Shown: piece after piece, positions 15,879 to 21,538 of the stretch
Layout of the letters: every line of letters begins with the position of its first letter
Position numbering within the stretch: position 1 is the first letter of the stretch
Origin: an uncultured Selenomonadales bacterium
GTDB taxonomy: Bacteria; Bacillota; Negativicutes; Selenomonadales; Selenomonadaceae
Length of the DNA stretch: 21,538 nucleotides
Reading direction: 5' to 3'
Assembly (NCBI GenBank): GCA_937910665.1
Contig: CALEPR010000033.1
Span: forward strand, 1-21,538
Notes under the pieces: generated by a model
Told to the model about the DNA's origin: nothing
The model's database searches: none
Seen by the model: the letters and a program-made list of their open reading frames with translations, nothing else
Made by a program: the position numbers and the translations under genes

Positions 15879-16902
15879 GACTAAAGTATCTGTTGACTGC
15901 GGAAACAATCGCCTTCGCCAAAGCGTCCTGATAATCGTCGTCGGCAAGCAAATTTTCTTCTTCATAATTTGTAACAAAAGCCAACTCGACCAGCGACGAA
16001 GGATGCGGATTATGTTTCAAGACATAATAATTTGCCGTCCGAACTCCGCGATTAAGTCTGCCGCCATACTTTGCAAGTTCTTCATTCAACAAAACTGCCA
16101 GCCGCCGACTTTGAGGACTTCCGCTGTAATAATAAGTTTCCATTCCGTGAGAACTTGGATTTGAAAAGGCGTTGCAGTGGATTGAAATAAAAATATCTGT
16201 TTCAGGCGGACATTTATCCACACGCGCTTGAAGTTCGGTTCGATTCGGCGACCTCAGCCATGAAACATCTCTGTCAGTCGTCCGAGTCATCACAACTTTT
16301 GCGCCGGCCTCTTTCAAAAGTTTTTCGACTCTGAGCGCAACATAAAGCGTAACATCTTTTTCCTTCACGCCGTAGTGACCGACCGCGCCGCTGTCGCCGC
16401 CGCCGTGTCCGGGATCTATCACGACAACTTTGTCGCTGACATCAAAAGTTTGCGTTTGTTCAGAAATTTTTTCGACAAATTTTTTTAAGTCGATGACCAA
16501 GAGCGAAGATTTTTTTTCCGAAGTGATAGAAATTTTTACAGAATCTTCGTCAATTCCTTCCGAAAATGAAAAACTCATTCGCGTCTGATTTTTTTTCACT
16601 TCGCCGACAAAAACTTTTTCAACAAAATCTTTCGCAAGATTTTTCATGCCGGAAACTTTGCTGATTCGTCCGGGCGACGAGTTGTCAATATCCAACAGAA
16701 GAAATTGTCCGCCTGTGCGAATTTTTATATCGTTCTCGGTCAAGTTTCCTTTGAACTCTGCCGAGATTCTGAAATTTTCATCGTCCAACTTTTGAATTGT
16801 TAAATTTTTAAATTCTGCCTTTGACTTCGCCTCCGCCGCCGAAAAAATTGCACAACAAAAAAATGCTGCTAAAGTAAAACATACCAAAAATTTTTTCAAC
16901 AA
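15874..16902 (-). CDS. N-acetylmuramoyl-L-alanine amidase (AMIN + Amidase_3)
   Basis: A 342-residue exported zinc amidase that cleaves the bond between muramic acid and L-alanine in peptidoglycan. A signal peptide (1-25, ending SAAEA) precedes an AMIN domain (about 30-140), which targets such enzymes to the septum or envelope. Amidase_3 (about 158-340) shows the zinc ligands His166 in DPGHGGGDSG, Glu181 and His242 in SIHCNA, and the catalytic Glu306 in LVELAFVTN. The AMIN/Amidase_3 layout resembles AmiC-type enzymes of diderm bacteria. The start is TTG 16902 with GGAGGG 10 nt upstream. Repeat-filled gaps flank it on both sides. Confidence 0.94.
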   Translation of the reverse strand: MLKKFLVCFTLAAFFCCAIFSAAEAKSKAEFKNLTIQKLDDENFRISAEFKGNLTENDIKIRTGGQFLLLDIDNSSPGRISKVSGMKNLAKDFVEKVFVGEVKKNQTRMSFSFSEGIDEDSVKISITSEKKSSLLVIDLKKFVEKISEQTQTFDVSDKVVVIDPGHGGGDSGAVGHYGVKEKDVTLYVALRVEKLLKEAGAKVVMTRTTDRDVSWLRSPNRTELQARVDKCPPETDIFISIHCNAFSNPSSHGMETYYYSGSPQSRRLAVLLNEELAKYGGRLNRGVRTANYYVLKHNPHPSSLVELAFVTNYEEENLLADDDYQDALAKAIVSAVNRYFSQ

Positions 16903-16926
16903 GTCTTTTGAACCCTCCCACTTAGC

Positions 16927-16995
16927 TAATTAGGATTAGGATTGAGGAATGAGGAATTTTTTAACTTCTAACTCCTCTTTCCTAATTCCTCATTG
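16927..16995. repeat. Heptad palindromic repeat, DUF3006-amidase gap
   Basis: AATTAGGATTAGGATTGAGG arms and CTCCTCTTTCCTAATTCCTC arms flank a short T-rich centre. It begins 2 nt after the DUF3006 gene stop codon in the direction of transcription. Confidence 0.86.
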
Positions 16996-16997
16996 AA

Positions 16998-17270
16998 TTA
17001 GTCTTCCGATTCCTGCAAAAGTCTTCGCGCTTCTTCGAGAGCGGCATTTGTTCTTTCAGCGTCGCGGAAAATTTTCAAAGTCAAATAATCTCCCTCGCCT
17101 GCGTCCTGTGGAATTAAATCTGCAGGCAAAACCAATTCGCCCGAGTATTCCTCGCCGCCTTCGTCCAAAAGCAAAACCGCCTCGGCAGTTCCGTCTTCCA
17201 GCTCCTCAAACCTGTCAAGGTAAACGCTGCAATTTATTTCTTGGAATTCTTTTTCTTCTCCGTTATCCAT
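16998..17270 (-). CDS. DUF3006 domain protein
   Basis: A 90-residue acidic protein with the DUF3006 pattern: YLDRFEELEDGTAEAVLLLD, then VLPADLIPQDAGEGDYL and a charged helical tail. DUF3006 proteins are commonly encoded next to ComEC-like metallo-beta-lactamase-fold hydrolases, as here. Their function is not known to me. ATG 17270 overlaps the hydrolase end by 37 nt, which suggests tight co-expression. Nothing in it suggests a signal peptide or membrane segment. Confidence 0.85.
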   Translation of the reverse strand: MDNGEEKEFQEINCSVYLDRFEELEDGTAEAVLLLDEGGEEYSGELVLPADLIPQDAGEGDYLTLKIFRDAERTNAALEEARRLLQESED

Positions 17271-18091
17271 TCTTCAACCCAATCCTCCTCAATTTCAGGC
17301 GCGACAGAAAAATTTTTGCCGTCCGAAACAATTACAACAGTTCCATTTTTCCACGTCCAGAAAATATTTTCGCTGTCAATTCCTGCATTTAAATAATTTT
17401 CCAAAGGCTCGAGGTGCGGATGACCATAAGTATTTCCTCCGCGCTTGTCAGTCGGTTCGCCGGCAGAAATTAAAACAACTTCAGGTTTCACGACAGACAA
17501 AAAATTTTCGGTAGACGCTGTATAGCTTCCGTGATGACCCGATTTCAAAATTTTACTTTCAAGTTTTTTTGCGTCGTTGTCAGCCCAGATATTACTTTCA
17601 ACAATTTTTTCTGCGTCGCCCGTGAACATTACAGAAAAATTTTTATAAACAAGTCGCCCGACAACAGATTCATTATTCGGATCAGTTTTTTGTTTGCCGT
17701 CGTTCACAGCTTGAACAAGTTCGGCGGTCGGATAAAGAACTTCAAATTTCACGCCGTCGCCAAAATCCAAAATGTCTCCGGCTTTCAAAGTCGAGTGTTT
17801 AATATTTTTGTCTGCGTTAATTGCTTTCATGTAATTCAGATAAAGTTTTGAAGTCGAAATAATTCCGTTGTCGAAAACTTCTTTGACAGTGAAATCTTTC
17901 AAAAGTTTATCCATTCCGCCAATGTGATCGGCGTGAGGGTGAGTCAAAATAATTTTGTCGAAAGTAGAAACATTTGCTTTTTCAAGTTCGTTTACAAGTT
18001 TTGTCCGCTCGTCCATGTCTGAAGTGTCGATTAAAATATTTTGAGTCTTTGTCTGAATTAAAAAAGCGTCGCCCTGCCCGACGTTCAGCAT
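17234..18091 (-). CDS. ComEC-like metallo-beta-lactamase-fold hydrolase, 5' end uncertain
   Basis: A metallo-hydrolase related to the catalytic domain of ComEC/Rec2. It has TMLNVGQGDAFLIQT, the zinc motif THPHADHIGG (HxHxDH), FTGDAEK and LKSGHHGSYTAS. Relatives usually carry a signal peptide or lipobox and act outside the cytoplasmic membrane. The frame is open back to ATG 18292, but there it overlaps the decarboxylase gene by 193 nt. The first 30 or so residues of that longer version look like shadow sequence, and no ribosome site precedes it. I place the start at ATG 18091, 8 nt after the decarboxylase stop, as a possible termination-reinitiation start. Residues AAQVAEKNSSTAEAKTSAQ just upstream look like a normal secreted-protein linker, so the original signal peptide seems to have been lost. 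Confidence 0.78.
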   Translation of the reverse strand: MLNVGQGDAFLIQTKTQNILIDTSDMDERTKLVNELEKANVSTFDKIILTHPHADHIGGMDKLLKDFTVKEVFDNGIISTSKLYLNYMKAINADKNIKHSTLKAGDILDFGDGVKFEVLYPTAELVQAVNDGKQKTDPNNESVVGRLVYKNFSVMFTGDAEKIVESNIWADNDAKKLESKILKSGHHGSYTASTENFLSVVKPEVVLISAGEPTDKRGGNTYGHPHLEPLENYLNAGIDSENIFWTWKNGTVVIVSDGKNFSVAPEIEEDWVEEWITEKKKNSKK

Positions 18092-18099
18092 TGTAATTT

Positions 18100-19323
18100 T
18101 TAAATCGCCTTTAACATTTTTATTTGCGGAATTTTTTTTCTGCGCGGAAGTTTTAGCTTCGGCAGTCGAGGAATTTTTTTCGGCAACCTGCGCGGCAAAA
18201 GTTTCAGCGCGTCGACGAGTTTGGAAATCATTTCCTCCGAATCGGCGAAGGTTATCAAAAATAAAAGGTTCGTCGCGTCCGAAAGTTCGCATTGAATTTT
18301 TAAATCGCGTCGCAAAATTTCTTCAGCCTCTTGCCCGCTTAAGCCCAAGCCCGAAACGTTCACGGTCACTTTTGTCAAATCCAACTCAAAATTTTTCACG
18401 GCGTCGAAAGTTTTAAGTCCGTGAATTTTTTTTATCTCTGCGCGGAGTTTCTTCGACAACTCTACCGCCTTTGAAATTTTTTCGCGCCCGTCAAGTTCCA
18501 TTTGTAATCTTGCGATGTCCAACGACGCCAAAAGTAATTGATTCGGGCTTGTCGTTTGCAAAAGACTTGCCGCAAGCTTCACGCGCTCTGAAAAATTTTT
18601 TCCAAGCATAAGTATTGAAGTTTGAGTCAGCGAACCCAAAATTTTGTGCGTCGATTGCGCCGCGAGGTCTGCGCCCGATTCAATCGCCGATTGCGGAAGT
18701 TCTTCGCAAAAAGTCAAATGTGCACCGTGAGCCTCGTCGATTAATAAAATCATTCCCGCCGCATGAACGACTTCAGAAATTTTCTCCAAGTCAGCCGCCA
18801 CTCCGTAATAATTCGGCGACACCAATAAAACCGCGCGGGCTTGAGGGAATTTTTTTATAGAAAGTTCAATCGTCTCGACGCTTACGTTCAGAGGCAAATT
18901 AAATTCCGCGTCAAACTCTACGGGCAAAAAAATCGGAATCGCACCCGATAAAATCAATCCCGCGATAACCGAACGATGAGCGTTGCGAGGAATCATGATT
19001 AAATCGCCCGCTTTGAGTGTCCCGAAAATCATTGCCTGAACCGCCGAAGTCGTCCCGTTCACGAAAAAAATACACTCGTCCGCGTGCCAAAGTCTTGCCG
19101 CCAATTCCTGCGCATCTTTTATGCAAGAGTGCGGCGCGTGCAAATCGTCAAGCTCCTCCATAAGCGAAACTTCCTGCCGCAAACCTTCTGCCGTCAAAAG
19201 TTCCCGCAAAAGTTCATGCGCCCCGCGTCCCTGTTTATGCCCCGGCGTGTGGAAAGGTAAAACTTCGTCCGCCGAATATTTTTTCATTGCCGCGACGATT
19301 GGTGCCGAAAAATTTTTTGCCAC
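18100..19323 (-). CDS. Orn/Lys/Arg decarboxylase-family PLP enzyme, C-terminally truncated
   Basis: A 407-residue fold-type I pyridoxal-phosphate enzyme of the short Orn/Lys/Arg decarboxylase family, probably making a polyamine or its precursor; the substrate cannot be told. Motifs are LPFHTPGHKQG, LDDLHAPHSCI, FVNGTTSAVQAM, NAHRSV, LLIDEAHGAH and the PLP lysine Lys227 in STHKILGSLTQTS. Homology-like sequence runs to LVDALKLL (about 376). The remaining 31 residues are an odd Lys/Pro/Arg-rich tail read out of frame through the start of the hydrolase gene. The usual C-terminal domain of about 80 residues, with its PPGIP-type motif, is missing. The start is GTG 19323 with GGAGG 9 nt upstream. 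The gene is divergent from mrdA. Confidence 0.85.
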   Translation of the reverse strand: MAKNFSAPIVAAMKKYSADEVLPFHTPGHKQGRGAHELLRELLTAEGLRQEVSLMEELDDLHAPHSCIKDAQELAARLWHADECIFFVNGTTSAVQAMIFGTLKAGDLIMIPRNAHRSVIAGLILSGAIPIFLPVEFDAEFNLPLNVSVETIELSIKKFPQARAVLLVSPNYYGVAADLEKISEVVHAAGMILLIDEAHGAHLTFCEELPQSAIESGADLAAQSTHKILGSLTQTSILMLGKNFSERVKLAASLLQTTSPNQLLLASLDIARLQMELDGREKISKAVELSKKLRAEIKKIHGLKTFDAVKNFELDLTKVTVNVSGLGLSGQEAEEILRRDLKIQCELSDATNLLFLITFADSEEMISKLVDALKLLPRRLPKKIPRLPKLKLPRRKKIPQIKMLKAI

Positions 19324-19342
19324 TTTAAATTTCCTCCCCGCA

Positions 19343-19351
19343 TGATATAAT
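19343..19351 (+). promoter_or_regulatory. Extended -10 promoter for mrdA
   Basis: TGATATAAT matches an extended -10 box exactly and lies 36 nt before the mrdA start. The -35 region (around 19323-19328, CTTTAA) is poor, as expected for extended -10 promoters. On the minus strand TATAAT also occurs at 19359-19364, a possible -10 box for the decarboxylase. This 64-bp gap has no heptad repeat. Confidence 0.5.
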
Positions 19352-19387
19352 TTCGTCGATTATAAAAGTTTCGGGAGGATTTGCAAC

Positions 19388-21199
19388 GTGATTGACAACT
19401 CGAACAACGGCGAAGAATATATCGGAAGACTTAAACCGCTGGCGGTTATGGCGGTGCTCATCATTGCGATTTTAATTGCGCGGGTCGGCTATCTGCAACT
19501 CTACGACGGCGAATATTACGCGCAACTGGCTGAAGGCAACCGAATTCGAATTATCCCGTCAATGGCACCGCGAGGAACTTTCTACGACAGGAACGGTCAA
19601 CTTCTCGTGACGAATCGCCCGGGCTTCAGCGTATCGCTTTTGCCGCTTACCGAACCGATTAAGCCCGAAGTCGTCGAGCGCGTTGCAAAACTTTTGAACG
19701 TGCCGCTTGAGGAAATTCAGCAGAAAATTTCCGTGCATTCGGGCTTCGACCCGATAAGAATTCGCCCCGACGTGACGCAGGATATTGTTACGATTATCGA
19801 GGAGCAAAAGGATTTATATCCCGGCGTCGTTATCGAAGTGCAACCGATTAGAAATTACGCGCTCAAGCAGGAAGGCGCGCACACTTTCGGCTACGTCAGC
19901 GAAATTTCGGACGCAGAGCTTGAGGCCAAAAAGGACGAAGGTTACAAGTCGGGAGACATTGTCGGCAAGTTCGGCTTGGAAAGAGTTTACGATAAAGAAA
20001 TTCGCGGTGAGAACGGCGGCGAACAAGTTGAAGTCGACGTGGCGGGCAAGCCCGTGCAAATTCTCGGCAGGAAGGAACCCAAGCCCGGCTACGATTTGAT
20101 TTTGACGATTGACAGGGATTTGCAAGTTGCCGCTGAAAAAGCCGTCGACGATATGCTTGCGCAGTTGAGTTGTCATGCGGCGGCGGCGGTTGTTTTAAAT
20201 CCTCAAAACGGCGAAGTCCTCGCGCTGGTAAGTCGCCCCGCCTTCGACCCGAATCTTTTCGCGCACGGCATTTCGACAAGAGATTGGAACGCAATCAACA
20301 ACAACCCCTATCACCCGATGGACAACAAGGCGATAACCGGCGAATATCCTCCCGGCTCGACGTTCAAGATTGTCACGGGCACGGCGGCTTTGGCTTCGGG
20401 CAAGGTTGCTCCCGACGAATTGATTTTCGACGGCGGTCAACACTGGCTTGTTCCGAAAGGCAATGCGGGCGGCGAAGCTCTCGGCTGGTTGGATTTTCAC
20501 ACGGCGTTAAGTCATTCCGATAACGTTTATTTTTATGAGATGGGCAATCGACTCGGCGCAGACCTCTTGGAAAAATATGCAATGATGTTCGGCTTGGGAA
20601 AAGTCACGGGAATTGATTTGCCTTACGAATCGCCGGGTCTCGCCGATTGGAAAGAATACAAATGGGAAGTTTATCACGACGAATTTTACTTATCGGAGAT
20701 AATGGACGCGGCAATCGGTCAGGGCTTTAACTTGGTGACGCCTCTGCAAGCGGCAATGGTCATGGGCGAAATCGCGGCTAACGGAAAAAGATTCAAGCCG
20801 CACCTCGTCAGGCAAATCCTCACGCAAGACAAGGAAGTTATAAAAGATTTTCAGCCCGAACTCGTCGGCGAATTGCAAGTGGAGCCTTGGGTTATCCAAC
20901 TCGTTCAATCGGGCTTGCATGACGTTACCGTCAACGGCACGGCGGCGCGAAATTTTATCGGCTTCCCTTATGACATTGCGGGCAAGACGGGTACCGCCGA
21001 AAATTCTCAAGGCACGGATCACGGCTGGTTTGTCGGCTACGGACCTTTTGAAAATCCTGCAATCAGCGTGGCGGTTATCGTCGAGCAAGGCGGCTTCGGC
21101 GCAAGTTCGGCTGTTCCGATTGGTCGACAGATTATGGAGGCGGCGTTCAATCTCATGGTTCAGCGCGGAGAGTTGGCTGCCCCTCAAGTCAAGCAATAA
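19388..21199 (+). CDS. mrdA: Penicillin-binding protein 2 (peptidoglycan transpeptidase)
   Basis: A 603-residue class B penicillin-binding protein of the elongation complex. A single membrane helix (about 17-36) anchors it. A dimerisation domain follows (APRGTFYDRNGQLLVTNRPG, about 55-75). The transpeptidase domain carries the three active-site motifs: Ser324-Thr-Phe-Lys327 in PPGSTFKIVTG, Ser377-Asp-Asn in SHSDNVYFYE and Lys533-Thr-Gly in AGKTGTAEN. It cross-links side-wall peptidoglycan in rod-shaped cells and normally works with RodA and MreBCD, none of which is visible here. The start is GTG 19388 with GGGAGGAT upstream. It is somewhat GC-richer than its neighbours. Confidence 0.95.
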   Translation: MIDNSNNGEEYIGRLKPLAVMAVLIIAILIARVGYLQLYDGEYYAQLAEGNRIRIIPSMAPRGTFYDRNGQLLVTNRPGFSVSLLPLTEPIKPEVVERVAKLLNVPLEEIQQKISVHSGFDPIRIRPDVTQDIVTIIEEQKDLYPGVVIEVQPIRNYALKQEGAHTFGYVSEISDAELEAKKDEGYKSGDIVGKFGLERVYDKEIRGENGGEQVEVDVAGKPVQILGRKEPKPGYDLILTIDRDLQVAAEKAVDDMLAQLSCHAAAAVVLNPQNGEVLALVSRPAFDPNLFAHGISTRDWNAINNNPYHPMDNKAITGEYPPGSTFKIVTGTAALASGKVAPDELIFDGGQHWLVPKGNAGGEALGWLDFHTALSHSDNVYFYEMGNRLGADLLEKYAMMFGLGKVTGIDLPYESPGLADWKEYKWEVYHDEFYLSEIMDAAIGQGFNLVTPLQAAMVMGEIAANGKRFKPHLVRQILTQDKEVIKDFQPELVGELQVEPWVIQLVQSGLHDVTVNGTAARNFIGFPYDIAGKTGTAENSQGTDHGWFVGYGPFENPAISVAVIVEQGGFGASSAVPIGRQIMEAAFNLMVQRGELAAPQVKQ

Positions 21200-21223
21200 A
21201 AATTTTTTACGAGAGGAATCGTT

Positions 21224-21495
21224 GTGGCAGAAGAAAAATTTATCAGTGAACTAAAATCTTCGAGGCGACTTTCAAAAGAGAATTTGAGGATAAATCATTT
21301 CAGGCAAAAATATCTCTTGCGTATATGCCGCAAGACCTCCTCAAAGGCAACCAAAGAATTTTCAAGAATGAATTTTATCTTACGGACAGAATTAATGATG
21401 CGATTTTTGAAGACGAATTGAGCGGGCAAGAATTAAAAGCCGCGCTGAAAAATTGCGGAAGAAGTGATATAATAAACAGTATATTCAGGGGATAA
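21224..21495 (+). pseudogene. Unidentified 90-codon gene with a one-base frameshift
   Basis: A GTG start at 21224 with GAGAGGA upstream opens a frame that reads MAEEKFISELK and then becomes basic and unlikely. From 21256 the -1 frame is open to a stop at 21493-21495 and looks like a normal protein: IFEATFKREF, SLAYMPQDLLKGNQ, IFKNEFYLTDRIND and an end at NSIFRG. Adding one A to the AAAA run at 21253-21256 joins both parts into one 90-residue protein. That frame has its own stop just upstream (21247-21249) and no start before ATG 21325. I do not recognise the family. A sequencing or assembly indel is the simplest reading; a true pseudogene or programmed slippage remain possible. Confidence 0.5.
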
Positions 21496-21496
21496 T

Positions 21497-21538
21497 ATGC
21501 ATACATTTTTTATTGATAAAGAATTATTATCTGGGTCT
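21497..21538 (+). CDS. Start of a gene running off the right edge
   Basis: ATG 21497 follows the preceding stop by 1 nt and has AGGGG 5 nt upstream, so it looks like a real start. The 14 codons seen read MHTFFIDKELLSGS. This resembles the beginning of some RsmE-type 16S rRNA methyltransferases (M-x-x-FFI/V-D), but it is far too short to assign. Confidence 0.4.
   Translation, partial: MHTFFIDKELLSGS

Noticed and set aside
18091..18292. Starting the metallo-hydrolase at ATG 18292
   Set aside because: No ribosome site precedes it, it overlaps the decarboxylase by 193 nt, and its first 30 residues are shadow sequence.

Overview
This window looks like DNA from three different bacterial lineages joined end to end, most likely an assembled metagenomic contig with misjoins. 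Most of it (about 3,060 to the right edge) reads as one organism: a moderately AT-rich Firmicute with an outer membrane (class Negativicutes, Selenomonas-like). It has Firmicutes-type genes (GlgC/GlgD pair, GerMN lipoprotein, DUF512 radical-SAM protein, strong AGGAGG ribosome sites) together with the LPS heptose genes rfaE1 and rfaD. Positions 1 to about 1,455 look Bacteroidales: an AmpG-like transporter, a TAnnTTTG promoter and a Bacteroides-type glycogen synthase start. Positions about 1,455 to 3,060 are GC-rich Firmicutes DNA carrying ireB, the first 15 codons of ruvX and the 3' two-thirds of a glgB. These assignments are by eye from protein resemblance and base composition; no database was searched.

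Layout. Left end: the C-terminal part of the transporter, five 22-bp tandem repeats, a promoter and a glycogen synthase cut after about 101 codons. At 1452-1458 this gene collides head to head with a ruvX cut after 15 codons. Then, on the minus strand, come ireB and a mosaic glgB. From 8747 down to 1813 the minus strand reads as a glycogen cluster, glgC, glgD, glgP, glgB: ADP-glucose synthesis and its regulatory subunit, phosphorolysis and branching. From 9102 the plus strand carries rfaE1 and rfaD (ADP-heptose synthesis, overlapping by 4 nt), then pncB (NAD salvage) and aroE (shikimate pathway). aroE abuts a convergent minus-strand series: a decarboxylase, a ComEC-like metallo-beta-lactamase-fold hydrolase, a DUF3006 protein, an AMIN/Amidase_3 cell-wall amidase, a GerMN lipoprotein, secG and a DUF512 protein. 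Divergent from the decarboxylase is mrdA (PBP2), followed by a probably frameshifted 90-codon gene and the first codons of another gene at the right edge.

The most distinctive feature not explained by genes is a family of palindromic repeats of about 7-nt period (variants of TTAGGAA, GAGGAAT, GGAGTTA). They fill all eight intergenic gaps of 70 bp or more between 3721 and 16997 and nearly always begin within 0-10 nt of a stop codon. Other points to check are the two apparent misjoins, an apparent deletion that fuses the 3' end of the decarboxylase out of frame to the 5' end of the hydrolase, and heavy use of TTG start codons. I see no tRNA, rRNA, insertion sequence, CRISPR array or obvious defence system.
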